From JANSYL01 sp965229695 (lineage in GTDB: Bacteria > Pseudomonadota > Alphaproteobacteria > Rhodobacterales > Rhodobacteraceae), in contig OZ245921.1 of assembly GCA_965229695.1 (NCBI GenBank), positions 372,001 to 436,000 of the forward strand: a DNA stretch of 64,000 nt, written 5' to 3'. The notes below the pieces were generated by a model. It was not told the origin of the DNA and searched no databases. It was given only the letters and a program-made list of their open reading frames with translations. Below, one piece after another: positions 27,935-36,967 of the stretch (positions within the stretch are counted from its first letter, which is position 1; every line of letters starts with the position of its first letter). The position numbers were made by a program, and so were the translations under genes.

Positions 27935-28992
27935 TGGCCGAAATCAAGCTGAAAAATCTCACCAAACGGTGGGGCGACTTCATCGGGGTCGACAATCAAT
28001 CCCTCGATATTCACGACCGCGAGTTTCTGGTGCTGCTTGGCCCCTCTGGCTGCGGCAAAACCACGACGATGCGGATGATTGCCGGGCTGGAAGACCCCAC
28101 CGATGGCGAGATCTGGATTGGCGATCGGATCGTCAATGACGATCTGCCGAAAGACCGCGATGTGGCGATGGTGTTCCAGAATTACGGGCTCTACCCCCAT
28201 ATGACGATCTTCGACAATATCGCCTATCCGCTGAAGGTGCGCGGCGCCCCCAAGGCTGACATCAAGCCGCGGGTCGAAAAGGCCGCCGCGCAGGTGGAAC
28301 TGACCGAGTTCCTGCACCGCAAGCCCAAGGCGCTTTCGGGCGGTCAGCGGCAGCGGGTGGCGCTGGCCCGGGCCATCGTGCGCACGCCGAAAGTGTTCCT
28401 GATGGACGAGCCGCTGTCGAACCTCGACGCGAAACTGCGCGTGACGATGCGGGCCGAGCTGAAGCACCTCAGCCGCGAGTTGCAGATCACCACGGTCTAT
28501 GTGACCCACGACCAGATCGAAGCTATGACCCTGGCCGACCGCGTGGCGGTGATGCGCCATGGCGTGATCCAGCAGCTCGGCACCCCTGACGAGATCTATA
28601 ACGATCCGGCCAATATGTTTGTGGCCGGTTTCATCGGCAGTCCGGCGATGAACCTGATCCACGGATCTGTAAGTGAGGGCATGTTCGTTACCACCGGCGG
28701 CACCAGGTTGGTCCGCATTGGCGGACCAGATCGCGCCAAGGCGATCCTAGGCGTCCGCGCCGATGACATGAGCGTCCATGAACCCGGTCAGGGTGATATC
28801 GACGTCAAGATCTACGCTTTTGAAAACACAGGCGAAAGCACGCTCTTGACGGTGCAGTGGGGCAAGCAGCGGGTGATTGCACGCGGCGACCGGCATTTGC
28901 GCAAGGAACAAGACGATATCGTCGGCATTACCCTGAACCCCGACCACCTTTACCTGTTCGATCCCGATACCGAGGATCGCATCCGATTGTGA
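27934..28992 (+). CDS. ABC importer ATPase, UgpC/MsmK type
   Basis: 352 residues from the ATG at 27934. Walker A GPSGCGKTT (about 37-45), Q-loop MVFQNYGLYPHM, signature LSGGQRQR and Walker B FLMDEPLSNLD are all intact, followed by a C-terminal OB-type (TOBE) domain as in MalK/UgpC. The frame is open from 27727, but that part lies inside the permease gene. It powers the importer of this operon. The ribosome site for the next gene, AGGAGG, follows the stop. Confidence 0.94.
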   Translation: MAEIKLKNLTKRWGDFIGVDNQSLDIHDREFLVLLGPSGCGKTTTMRMIAGLEDPTDGEIWIGDRIVNDDLPKDRDVAMVFQNYGLYPHMTIFDNIAYPLKVRGAPKADIKPRVEKAAAQVELTEFLHRKPKALSGGQRQRVALARAIVRTPKVFLMDEPLSNLDAKLRVTMRAELKHLSRELQITTVYVTHDQIEAMTLADRVAVMRHGVIQQLGTPDEIYNDPANMFVAGFIGSPAMNLIHGSVSEGMFVTTGGTRLVRIGGPDRAKAILGVRADDMSVHEPGQGDIDVKIYAFENTGESTLLTVQWGKQRVIARGDRHLRKEQDDIVGITLNPDHLYLFDPDTEDRIRL

Positions 28993-29009
28993 TTTATTAG
29001 GAGGATGAC

Positions 29010-29996
29010 ATGAACGACATGAGCCCCGGCCTCAACGCCGCGCAGATGGAAAAAAACATCGTTCGCTATGGCGAACTGGTCCCTTGCAAAACCGCCTTTA
29101 TCGATGCCCATACGCCGGGCAGCGATCAGAAAGAGAATTTCACCATTATCGGTGGCGGGGTTAGCGAAAGCCCCGATCAGCACGTCCATATCAGCGACAA
29201 GATCGGCTTTAACATCGGCGCAGCGGGCCAGCCCCCGAAATGCCGGAACTCGCTCCACAGCCATCGCACGGCCGAAGCATTTTTTGTCGTGAAAGGCCGC
29301 TGGCGGTTTTTCTGGGGCCGCTGGGGGGATGCCGGTGAGGTGGTTTTGGAAGAAGGCGATATCTTCAACATTCCAACCGGTGTCTTCCGTGGCTTTGAAA
29401 ACATCGGCACCGATTACGGGATGATCATGGCCGTGCTTGGTGGCGACGATGCCGGCGGCGGCGTGATTTGGGCGCCGCAGGTCATCCAGGATGCCGAAGC
29501 CCATGGCTTGGTACTGGCCGAAACCGGTCGGCTTTACGACACCAAGAAAGGCGAAGCGCTGCCCGAAGGTGTGAACCCGATGCCGCTTTTGACCGATGAT
29601 GAGTTGAAAGCCTTTGCCGAGCCGACAACCACCGATGTTCTGCCCAACTACGTCGCGCGCTATTGGGATCTGATGGCGCTTTCCGATCGCGCGCCAGCCA
29701 AGGTGATTGGCCCCGATGCACAATTGCGCGACCGTCCGGGGTTCGAGGTGGATTTTGTTAGCCGAGGGTCTTTGGACCGCACCTATAGCTGCGATGTGCC
29801 CGAAGTGCTGATGCCCGTGCGCGGCCATTGGCGCCTGGAATGGGACGGTGGTCAGGTTGTGCTGAACCCTGGCGATACGTGCAATGTGCCCGTGGGCCTG
29901 GCGCGTACCTTGTCGCCTGCCGTCACGGGCGAGGCCAGCCTCTACCGCATCCGCCGCACTGAAGATCCGGCGGGCCTGACCATGGCGCTCTCGTGA
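29010..29996 (+). CDS. Two-domain cupin protein, probable enzyme of the imported substrate's pathway
   Basis: 328 residues with two cupin domains. The first, about residues 60-150, has the metal-site pattern HSHRTAEAFFVVKGRWRFFW, then a GDIFNIPTG second block. The second, about 255-320, has VLMPVRGHWRLEWDGG and GDTCNVPVG but lacks the His pair, so it is probably structural. The gene has an AGGAGG site and is inside the ABC operon, so it likely acts on the imported compound or its product. The fold covers isomerases and ring-cleaving dioxygenases; I cannot choose between them. Confidence 0.78.
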   Translation: MNDMSPGLNAAQMEKNIVRYGELVPCKTAFIDAHTPGSDQKENFTIIGGGVSESPDQHVHISDKIGFNIGAAGQPPKCRNSLHSHRTAEAFFVVKGRWRFFWGRWGDAGEVVLEEGDIFNIPTGVFRGFENIGTDYGMIMAVLGGDDAGGGVIWAPQVIQDAEAHGLVLAETGRLYDTKKGEALPEGVNPMPLLTDDELKAFAEPTTTDVLPNYVARYWDLMALSDRAPAKVIGPDAQLRDRPGFEVDFVSRGSLDRTYSCDVPEVLMPVRGHWRLEWDGGQVVLNPGDTCNVPVGLARTLSPAVTGEASLYRIRRTEDPAGLTMALS

Positions 29997-30703
29997 TCCA
30001 GGCGCAAATCCCGCCTGATCTGCTGGCATTGCTGCGTCAGGTCGACACGCCAACGGTGTGTAACGCGATCGAGGTCGCGCAAGGTCGGCGCGGCTTTCAC
30101 CGTTTCACACGCGGCACGATGCAGCATTCGCGGCCCGGCGATCCACCGATCGTGGGCCGCGCCCGCACCGCCAAAATCGCCGGCCTCGCGCCGCCGATGG
30201 AACCGCCCGAGGTCATTCGGGCCCGACGCATGGACTATTTCAGGTCCATGGCTGCGGGCGACGGCCCGACGGCGGCGGTGGTCGAAGACCTGGACTATCC
30301 CAACTGCATCGCCGGTTGGTGGGGCGAGGTGCATGTCGCCGTCCACAAGGGTTTGGGCTTGGCCGGGGCCGTCACCAACGGTGTGATGCGCGACCTGGAC
30401 GTTATGGACGATGGCTTCCCGGTTCTGGCGGGCTCCATCGGCGTCAGCCACGGCTATGTGCATGTGCGCGAGATTGGCACGCCCGTGTCGATCCTGGGCC
30501 TCGAGGTGCACCAAGGTGAACTGATCCACGCCGACCGCCACGGTGCGCTGGTGATCCCCGAAGAGGTGCTGCCAAAGCTCGAAGACGCGATCAACTCGGT
30601 GATCGCAAACGAGGCGATTGTCCTTGAACCCGCGCGCGCCGAGGGTTTCGACATCGCGGCTTTGGAACAGGCTTGGGCGGCGTTTGAAGCGGCGAGGACG
30701 TAG
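29993..30703 (+). CDS. RraA-family protein (HMG/CHA aldolase-like)
   Basis: 236 residues from a GTG at 29993 overlapping the cupin stop (GTGA). The core motif GLAGAVTNGVMRDLD is the conserved GxxG...GxxRD site of the RraA / 4-hydroxy-4-methyl-2-oxoglutarate aldolase family. The family holds class II pyruvate aldolases and decarboxylases, as well as the RNase E inhibitor RraA. The operon context (importer, cupin) favours an aldolase that splits a 2-keto acid or decarboxylates oxaloacetate. A strong terminator follows at 30774-30805. Confidence 0.82.
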   Translation: MIQAQIPPDLLALLRQVDTPTVCNAIEVAQGRRGFHRFTRGTMQHSRPGDPPIVGRARTAKIAGLAPPMEPPEVIRARRMDYFRSMAAGDGPTAAVVEDLDYPNCIAGWWGEVHVAVHKGLGLAGAVTNGVMRDLDVMDDGFPVLAGSIGVSHGYVHVREIGTPVSILGLEVHQGELIHADRHGALVIPEEVLPKLEDAINSVIANEAIVLEPARAEGFDIAALEQAWAAFEAART

Positions 30704-30773
30704 CTAGGTTTGCACGCGTGGCGGAGAGCGGGAGGCAGATACTCTCATTTTTTCTTGAGATCGATTGCCGCAT

Positions 30774-30805
30774 AAGGCCGCTTCGAGAGGATCGGCCTTT
30801 TTTTT
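30774..30805 (+). terminator. Rho-independent terminator after the ABC/RraA operon
   Basis: AAGGCCG (30774-30780) pairs with CGGCCTT (30793-30799) around a 12-base loop and is followed by a run of eight T. A weaker GAGAG/CTCTC hairpin with a T-run precedes it at 30724-30752. Confidence 0.85.
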
Positions 30806-31028
30806 GCGTTTATTAAGTGCCAGTGGTGCAGCTGACGGGAACAACCTAGAACCCTCGAGCGTTATTGACCTTCTGGAAAGCTTAGAGAGCTGGTCTGACG
30901 TTCTCAAGTCGGAGCCGGAGGTTATCCACAGGCTGGCGGCGTTTTCGGATGCGGCGAGGGCTGAGGATGAGATGGCCTCAACGGACGCCGCACCGATGGC
31001 TGCGGCTCCCGAGGAGCCGTCGCCATGA
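30804..31028 (+). CDS. Short ORF coupled to mobC, start uncertain
   Basis: The frame ends in ATGA shared with the mobC start, as is usual for coupled genes, and reads as a plausible acidic small protein (VIDLLESLESWSDVLKSEPE). No ATG start exists; candidates are TTG at 30804 or 30765, which lie in or next to the terminator. It may be the 3' remnant of a gene cut at a junction between the chromosomal operon and the mobilisation module. It has no recognised family. Confidence 0.35.
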   Translation: MRLLSASGAADGNNLEPSSVIDLLESLESWSDVLKSEPEVIHRLAAFSDAARAEDEMASTDAAPMAAAPEEPSP

Positions 31029-31567
31029 GCATGCCGGAACATGCGCTTTCAGGCGCCGCAAAACGCGCCTTTGAGAAGGCTGCGCCATCAACTGCGACCA
31101 AAGCCGCACGGGAGCGAACGGCGCTCTCGCCCTTCACGCTTCGCCTTACGGTCGCTGAGCGTAAACGCCTTGAGGAACTGGCCGCGGGCATGACGCTAAG
31201 CGCCTATGTGCGGGCTTGCGTCTTTGCCGAAGACGCCAAACTGCGGAAGCGCCGCCCGTCGGATGCCATTGCAGACAAAAAAGCGGCGGCAGAAGCCTTG
31301 GCGCTGCTTGGGCAATCGCGGATTGCAAATAACCTCAACCAGCTCGCGCATCACGCCAATCTCGGCATCCTGATCATGGGTGAGCGCGAACAGGCGCAGG
31401 TCACTGAGGCCTATGAACATGTGCTGGCTATTCGGGCACTGCTGATGGAAGCCCTTGGAGCGCGCTCCGCGCTTTCGGGGCCAAAGGAGACAAAGGACGC
31501 TGCCTCTCGCGATGCTCAAACGGGCCCTTTGTCACAAGATCTAGGCCATTTCCGAAAGCGCGGTTGA
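31025..31567 (+). CDS. mobC: Mobilisation accessory protein MobC
   Basis: 180 residues. Contains LRLTVAERKRLEELAAGMTLSAYVRACVF, a ribbon-helix-helix-like start, and the MobC signature RIANNLNQLAHHAN. In plasmids, MobC binds oriT beside the relaxase and helps open the strands. Its stop overlaps the relaxase start by four bases, so they form an operon. An oriT should lie close by; none was recognised for certain. Confidence 0.85.
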   Translation: MSMPEHALSGAAKRAFEKAAPSTATKAARERTALSPFTLRLTVAERKRLEELAAGMTLSAYVRACVFAEDAKLRKRRPSDAIADKKAAAEALALLGQSRIANNLNQLAHHANLGILIMGEREQAQVTEAYEHVLAIRALLMEALGARSALSGPKETKDAASRDAQTGPLSQDLGHFRKRG

Positions 31568-34248
31568 TGATCCTTGAAGGCAATGAACGGGCATATGGCG
31601 CGGAACTCGCATGGCATTTGATGAACCCGCGTGAGAACGACCATGTCACCGTGCATGGGATCGATGGGTTTGTTGCGGCGGATTTGCACGGGGCCTTCGC
31701 GGAGGCCGAAGCTATCTCGCGCGGGACCAAATGCACAAAGTACTTGTTCTCTCTGTCGTTAAACCCGCCACCTTTTGCCAGCGTGCCCGTTGATGTGTTT
31801 GAGGCTGCTATCGCGCGGGTTGAAGGCAAGCTCGGATTAACAGGCCAGCCACGCGTGGTCGTCTTCCACGAGAAGGACGGACGGCGTCATGCGCATGTGG
31901 TTTGGTCGCGGATCGATGCAGCTCAGATGACGGCCATCAACCTCTCGCATTATAAACGCAAACTCGCCGATGTAAGCCGAGACCTCTACCAAGAGCATGG
32001 TTGGGAGATGCCGGAGGGGTTTCGCAAGCGCGAGGACCGGGACCCGCAGAACAGCAGGCGCGAAGAGAGCCAGCAAGCCAAACGATTGAAGCATGATCGC
32101 AGCGCGACCAAAGCTATGTTTCGGGCGTGCTGGGAGGCTTCGGATTCTCCCGCCGCATTCGCGGCCGCTCTCAAGGAACAAGGCTTCTTGCTCGCGCGAG
32201 GCGACCGGCGCGGGTTTGTGGCCGTTGATGCCGAGGGTCAAGTCTGGTCGCTCTCGCGCTGGTGCGGGGTGACGCCAAAAGACCTACGCGCGCGGCTGGG
32301 ACCAGAAGAGCGTTTGCCAAGCATCGCCGATACGCTTGGCAAGATCGGCACGCTGCCGCGCCCTAAAGCGCAGACACCAGATCCCAGATACGCTTTGCAA
32401 CGGGCCGAGCTCGTCGCGCGGCAACGCAAAGCCCGCGCTGATCTTCTCGAGGCACAGGCACAGCGCCGCAAAGCAGAGCTCGAGGCGCGGCTTCCCAAAG
32501 GCTTGCGAGCCAGCTTTCTAAAGATGACGGGTCGCTGGCAGGCGATCCTCGCCAAGGCTGAAGCCGCCTACAGCCGCGCGCAGCACCGCGACCGCCAAGA
32601 ACAGCAGACAATGATTGATCGCCATTTGGCCGAGCGTCGCGCTCTGGATCAGCGGTTTCAGCGGCAAGTGCCGAGGCGAGACCCAAGGCAAAAGCTTCTT
32701 TTCGCCAAAGATGAGATGCCATTCACGGCAGAGGAGCTGGCGAGAGACCCGGGTCTCGCCTTGGCGCATCTGTCAAAAACCAAAGCGAGCTTCACCCGCA
32801 CCGACCTTCTGAGAACTGTTGCAACGCGTGTGGAGGCGCCCGACCACCTCAAGGCGATCACCGATGCGGCTCTAACCTCTGATGAGGCCGTACGGCTTTC
32901 AAGTGATCGGACGCCTCGCTACACGACACGCGACTACCAAAGGGCTGAACGGACGCTCGATGCCGCCGCGACAGACATGGCGACAAGTGGTGGGTTCGGG
33001 GTGAGCAAAACCCATGTGACAGGCGCGATCGCCCAAAAAAACGCGCAGATGCAACGGGCCTTTGGTGGCAGCCTTAGTGGAGAGCAACAGCGAGCTATTC
33101 GCCATGTTCTGGATAATCGGCAGTTCGTCTCGGTTGTTGGCCTCGCCGGGGCCGGCAAAAGCACCATGCGCTCGGCGGCCGCAGAGGCTTGGAAGCGGCA
33201 GGGCGTGGCGGTTCACGGGGCAGCGCTCGCTGGCAAAGCGGCGGATGGTTTGGAGGAAGCCTCCGGCATCCGAAGCCGCACCTTGGCGTCTCTGGAGATG
33301 TCTTGGGAGAATGGGAACGCACCTATCGCCAAAGGAGATGTGCTGGTTGTTGATGAAGCGGGCATGATCGGCACACGGCAGATGGCACGCGTGACCGCCA
33401 AGCTGCAGCAGATCGGCGCCAAGCTGGTGCTTGTCGGTGATCCGGATCAGTTGCAACCGATTGAGGCGGGCACGCCCTTCCGTGATCTGGTGGCCAAGCA
33501 TGGCGCAGCGGGACTCAGAGAGATTTATCGCCAACGCGAAGACTGGCAGCGCGACGCCGCGCGTAAGCTGGCCGCTGGCTGCGTTCCTGAGGCCCTGTCG
33601 CGCTATGACAGGAACGGCGCTGTCTCTCAGCAAGAAGATCGAGACGCCGCCATCGACACCCTTGTCGAGGCTTATGCCATGGATGCTGCTGCCCATCCGG
33701 ATCGCACACGGCTGGCCTTCGCGCATCGCCGCAGAGACGTTCATGCCCTCAATGTCGCGATCCGAGAGGCGCTGCGATCAGAGGAGACCGACGCGCCGCC
33801 GGAGGTCTTGCTGCAGACAAGTACCGGTCCAAGGGTATTTGCGGCAGGAGATCGGTTTGTCTTCGGCCAGAATGACCAAGAGCTTGGCGTAAAGAACGGA
33901 ATGCTTGGCACCGTTGAAGCGGTCGGCGAGCACAAAGTCAGCGTGAGCCTTGATGGCGATGTCCAACAGCGTGTCACCTTCGATCCGCGCCGCTATGCCA
34001 AGTTTGACCATGGCTATGCCGTCACCATCCATAAATCCCAAGGTGCAACCGTGGATCAGGCCTATGTGCTTGGCTCGCGCAGCATGGATCGGCATCTGGC
34101 CTATGTCGCAATGACCCGACATAGGGATGAGCTGAAGGTGATCTTGTCAAAGGACGATTTGCCGAACTGGGCGCGTCGGGATCATGCGCGGTTGCCGCAG
34201 CGTGATGGGCCGCAAAGCGCGCATCGGTCGGGCCCAACCTTGGGATAA
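31564..34248 (+). CDS. Relaxase-helicase of a mobilisable element (MOBQ/TraA-like)
   Basis: 894 residues. N-terminal relaxase: candidate nicking Tyr11 in ERAYGAEL, and the metal site HEKDGRRHAHVVW (His102, His109, His111). A charged coiled region (about 270-370) links to a C-terminal SF1 helicase with Walker A GLAGAGKST (about 526-534), Walker B VVDEAGM (about 594) and late motif YAVTIHKSQGATVD. This layout matches TraA-type proteins of rhizobial plasmids. It would nick oriT, unwind and pilot the strand. No coupling protein or type IV secretion genes are in the window, so the element is mobilisable rather than clearly self-transmissible. Confidence 0.9.
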   Translation: MMILEGNERAYGAELAWHLMNPRENDHVTVHGIDGFVAADLHGAFAEAEAISRGTKCTKYLFSLSLNPPPFASVPVDVFEAAIARVEGKLGLTGQPRVVVFHEKDGRRHAHVVWSRIDAAQMTAINLSHYKRKLADVSRDLYQEHGWEMPEGFRKREDRDPQNSRREESQQAKRLKHDRSATKAMFRACWEASDSPAAFAAALKEQGFLLARGDRRGFVAVDAEGQVWSLSRWCGVTPKDLRARLGPEERLPSIADTLGKIGTLPRPKAQTPDPRYALQRAELVARQRKARADLLEAQAQRRKAELEARLPKGLRASFLKMTGRWQAILAKAEAAYSRAQHRDRQEQQTMIDRHLAERRALDQRFQRQVPRRDPRQKLLFAKDEMPFTAEELARDPGLALAHLSKTKASFTRTDLLRTVATRVEAPDHLKAITDAALTSDEAVRLSSDRTPRYTTRDYQRAERTLDAAATDMATSGGFGVSKTHVTGAIAQKNAQMQRAFGGSLSGEQQRAIRHVLDNRQFVSVVGLAGAGKSTMRSAAAEAWKRQGVAVHGAALAGKAADGLEEASGIRSRTLASLEMSWENGNAPIAKGDVLVVDEAGMIGTRQMARVTAKLQQIGAKLVLVGDPDQLQPIEAGTPFRDLVAKHGAAGLREIYRQREDWQRDAARKLAAGCVPEALSRYDRNGAVSQQEDRDAAIDTLVEAYAMDAAAHPDRTRLAFAHRRRDVHALNVAIREALRSEETDAPPEVLLQTSTGPRVFAAGDRFVFGQNDQELGVKNGMLGTVEAVGEHKVSVSLDGDVQQRVTFDPRRYAKFDHGYAVTIHKSQGATVDQAYVLGSRSMDRHLAYVAMTRHRDELKVILSKDDLPNWARRDHARLPQRDGPQSAHRSGPTLG

Positions 34249-34274
34249 CAGCAAGGCCAAGTTTGCAAGTATTG

Positions 34275-34291
34275 GTATGATCTAGTATGAT
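34275..34291 (+). promoter_or_regulatory. Direct repeat upstream of parDE, candidate autoregulatory operator
   Basis: Two GTATGAT heptamers separated by CTA lie 22 bases before the parD start. ParD proteins usually bind repeats overlapping their own promoter; assignment here rests on position. Confidence 0.45.
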
Positions 34292-34313
34292 TAAATAGGA
34301 AGGGAGCTTGCCC

Positions 34314-34574
34314 ATGAGCCGTCTAACGATCTCGATGCCAAACCAGATGAATGACTGGGTCGAAGCCCAAGTCAATTCCGGTCGCTATGGGAATGTCAGC
34401 GAGTATTTCCGCGACCTAGTGCGTCGCGATCAGGAACGGCGAGAAGATGCAATCCAAGAGCTGCGCCTCATGCTGAGCCAAGCTGAGGCCAGTGGGACCA
34501 GCGGGCGAAGCTTAGATGAGGTCCGAGAGATGGCCCGCGCGGAGGCGCGGAAAAAAGGTCTGCTGAGTGAGTAG
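34314..34574 (+). CDS. parD: Type II antitoxin, ParD-like
   Basis: 86 residues from the ATG at 34314 with AGGAAGGGAG before it. N-terminal ribbon-helix-helix MSRLTISMPNQMNDWVEAQV, then YGNVSEYFRDLVRRDQERR, and a charged C-terminal tail that would wrap the toxin. Overlaps the toxin gene by eight bases. It maintains the island or plasmid by addiction, as known for ParDE. Confidence 0.9.
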   Translation: MSRLTISMPNQMNDWVEAQVNSGRYGNVSEYFRDLVRRDQERREDAIQELRLMLSQAEASGTSGRSLDEVREMARAEARKKGLLSE

Positions 34575-34863
34575 GATTGAGCTTACCGGTGATGCAGACA
34601 GAGACCTGATCGACATATATCTTCAAGGGCTTGAGAGTTACGGCCTGCCTCAGGCAGAGCGTTATCAGGATATTCTCGGAGCAAAACTGCATGTGCTTGC
34701 GGAGAACCCAAGCTTTGGGTCGGACTATGGTGATATCCGTCAGGGCCTCCGCCGCGCCGAAGCGCCAGCCCATTCCATTTACTATCAGGAGGTAACAGGC
34801 GGTATTCTTGTTCTGCGCATCCTCTACAAAACCAGAGACCCCGCGCGCCATTTTGGTGCTTAG
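34567..34863 (+). CDS. parE: Type II toxin, ParE-like (RelE/ParE fold)
   Basis: 98 residues from a GTG at 34567. Typical features are IELTGDADRDLIDIYLQGLESYG, the middle GDIRQGLRRAEAPAHSIYY and the ending ILRILYKTRDPARHF. ParE toxins poison DNA gyrase. The start codon lies inside the parD gene, a usual way to keep toxin below antitoxin. A perfect 13-bp hairpin follows. Confidence 0.9.
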   Translation: MSRIELTGDADRDLIDIYLQGLESYGLPQAERYQDILGAKLHVLAENPSFGSDYGDIRQGLRRAEAPAHSIYYQEVTGGILVLRILYKTRDPARHFGA

Positions 34864-34879
34864 GTTTTTGACGATAAGG

Positions 34880-34909
34880 GCGCGGACAGGCGGCAACGCC
34901 TGTCCGCGC
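34880..34909. terminator. Convergent hairpin between parE and the ParB-like gene
   Basis: GCGCGGACAGGCG (34880-34892) and its exact complement at 34897-34909 form a 13-bp stem with a GCAA loop. It sits between converging genes, so it can stop transcription from both sides; T-runs are weak on each side. Confidence 0.75.
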
Positions 34910-34914
34910 AATCT

Positions 34915-36585
34915 TTAAGCAGCGCAGCGCTGATCTCTTGGGTCTGCACTGTCGGCTTGCTCTTGGTCGCCGCCCTGCGCAAACGCCATGTAGCGCGGCG
35001 TCCAGTTCGGATCGGCGGGCGTGCGGCTTCCCTCTATACAGGCGCACAGGATCGCCCGTAGGGTCTTCGCTGTCTCAGATGCATTTGCTGCTGCAACAGC
35101 CTCTCCCGCGTATTCGGCAACCATGGCATTGAGGGTGTGTTTGTCGCGGATGAGATCGAAGAAGGTTGCATCCGGTGCCCAATGGTCGCGGATTGTCGTG
35201 CCGAGGGCCGCGCCGAGCGTGTCGATCAGCGGCGCATGCACCGAGAGCGTCTCGGCCATGTAGAAGGTCAGAACACGCGTGACCTCGCTGTCTGAGAGCC
35301 GCTGCAAAACAGCGAAGACCTGATCCATGGATGGGCGATAGATGTCGTCTGTCTCGGGGATGGCCAAGAGCGCCGCGATGGCGTCGCGCTCTGTTGCCAT
35401 GGCGATCTGCCCTTTGTTGGTCGCAAGGCTTTCGGCTGTTACATCTTTGATCGCAGCTTGCGGTTCCACACGCACCGTCCAAAGCTCCGACCCGCAGATC
35501 ATATGCGCTGCGATCAGACGCAATGCGAGACCGCTCTGCCCAAGCAAGTCGGCACGAACGGCAGCATGACGATGCAGATCGACATAATTCTGCGCCGCCT
35601 TGGTCAGTTCCGGCTTGGGTTTGACGGCTTCCGGGGTTTGGGACTTGTCCCGCCGCCTCGCCTCGGCCTGCGTGATGTACCCTTCATGGACGTTTACTTC
35701 GCCCTTTGCGGAACAGGTGATGAAGACTTTACCGTCCTCTGCCTTAGGGGTGGTGCGATGATCCCAGGTCGCAAAATACGCGCCGGTCTCCATGACAACC
35801 ACCTCTTGCCAACCTTCGGCTCTGAAGGCCTCAACTCGCTCGGCAATGGCTTGCTTCTGCAAGCCCCAGAAGGCCTCGCAATCAGCAAAATAGGCCTCTT
35901 CGCCAAAGGGGTCGGACACGACCGCCAGACCCGAGGTCTCCACATCAAAAAGCGCGTTTTCGACCGGGATATGCGCCCCGCCAAAAAGCCAGTCCTTGAG
36001 GCCTTGGCCCGTTGGCACAAAAGCCTCGTGGTCCGTTACGAGCGCCCACCACGCCTTTTGCTGCTTGAGCGTTGCCATCGTCAGGGTTTGCACATCGCGG
36101 TCGAATAGATCGCCATGGCGATATGCGGTGAGGATGGGGCCGTGCAGCCGTCCAAGGGCAAGCCGCTGCGTGACCAGACGCTCGGTGATGCCGAAGGTGG
36201 CGGCAATGCCGTCCACTGTGCGCCCTTCTTTCACGAGTTTGGCAAACGCCTTGTATTGATCGACCTCATCCATGGGCAGGCGTTCGATGTTCTCGGCAAG
36301 CGAGGCTTCAATCGCCGCCGCATCGTCACCTTCGCCCATCACAAGGCAAGGCACGGGTTCAAATTCGCCCTCGGTTTTAGCGTCAATCGCCCGAAGCGCG
36401 TTCAAACGGCGTTGTCCGGCGATCACCTCATAGCGACCGTCCTCGACGGGTCGCACAAGAAGCGGCTGCAGCAGGCCCAAGGCCTGAATGCTGACGATAA
36501 GGTCACCGCAGTCCTTCGCGTCGTATTTGCGAACGTTCAGAGGGGATACGGTTAAGTTCTCAATTTTGATGTTTTCTAGGCTCAT
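34915..36585 (-). CDS. ParB-like nuclease-domain protein of the mobilisation module
   Basis: 556 residues from the ATG at 36585 (MSLENIKIENL); the extension to 36723 has no start support. Residues about 5-110 are a ParB N-terminal domain with NVRK (17-20) and AGQRRLNAL (56-64), followed by a helix-turn-helix (VDGIAATFGITERLVTQRLALGRL). The long C-terminal part (about 200-556) has no family I can name. Such proteins are common in plasmid leading regions of Rhodobacterales and differ from the compact partition ParB. No ParA partner is adjacent, so plasmid partition is not supported. Confidence 0.8.
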   Translation of the reverse strand: MSLENIKIENLTVSPLNVRKYDAKDCGDLIVSIQALGLLQPLLVRPVEDGRYEVIAGQRRLNALRAIDAKTEGEFEPVPCLVMGEGDDAAAIEASLAENIERLPMDEVDQYKAFAKLVKEGRTVDGIAATFGITERLVTQRLALGRLHGPILTAYRHGDLFDRDVQTLTMATLKQQKAWWALVTDHEAFVPTGQGLKDWLFGGAHIPVENALFDVETSGLAVVSDPFGEEAYFADCEAFWGLQKQAIAERVEAFRAEGWQEVVVMETGAYFATWDHRTTPKAEDGKVFITCSAKGEVNVHEGYITQAEARRRDKSQTPEAVKPKPELTKAAQNYVDLHRHAAVRADLLGQSGLALRLIAAHMICGSELWTVRVEPQAAIKDVTAESLATNKGQIAMATERDAIAALLAIPETDDIYRPSMDQVFAVLQRLSDSEVTRVLTFYMAETLSVHAPLIDTLGAALGTTIRDHWAPDATFFDLIRDKHTLNAMVAEYAGEAVAAANASETAKTLRAILCACIEGSRTPADPNWTPRYMAFAQGGDQEQADSADPRDQRCAA

Positions 36586-36662
36586 ATTCAATCTCCTTTC
36601 GATTGGGTTAGGGGTTGCGCCTGCAACCCTTGGCCCTCGCCGAGAGTGGAGATGGGAGGGGA

Positions 36663-36753
36663 CAAGACCAATCGGCGAAAGGATCTCTGCGTTGTTGGGG
36701 GCACCTTTAGGGGGTGCCGACAACGCAAGATCCTGTTCGATCTATTGGTCTTG
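36663..36753. repeat. Long imperfect inverted repeat upstream of the ParB-like gene
   Basis: CAAGACCAAT (36663-36672) pairs exactly with ATTGGTCTTG (36744-36753). Inside, GGATC (36681-36685) pairs with GATCC (36729-36733), and GCGTTGT...GGCACC (36689-36705) pairs with GGTGCC...ACAACGC (36713-36726) around a TTTAGGG loop. The whole 36586-36967 gap holds no gene. The structure is the leader of the minus-strand ParB-like gene. It could be an attenuator, an oriT element or a single-strand promoter of the Frpo kind. Confidence 0.75.
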
Positions 36754-36921
36754 CGGGGAGAGAAGAGGCAAAGCCTCTCGGCCTCCCCGACAAAAGAAGG
36801 ACGTGGCGGGCTTGTCCGCCTCACCACCAACGTCAGGGACGGACAACTTAAAGGCCGAGACCGGCCGCAGGGTTCCGTATGGGGCAGGCTGCTCTGCGCA
36901 TGCGCGGAGGCGTCAACAAAA

Positions 36922-36943
36922 GAGGCGGACCGAAGCCCGCCTC
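36922..36943 (-). terminator. Rho-independent terminator of the 36968-37240 gene
   Basis: On the minus strand, GAGGCGG and CCGCCTC form a 7-bp stem around an 8-base loop, followed by TTTT. It lies 25 bases past the stop of the small gene. Confidence 0.75.
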
Positions 36944-36967
36944 TCACCACGCAGTAAACTCGATGGA

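Noticed and set aside
34915..36585. Plasmid partition ParB with parS sites
   Set aside because: No ParA gene is adjacent, the protein is far longer than partition ParB, and no parS-like repeats were seen.
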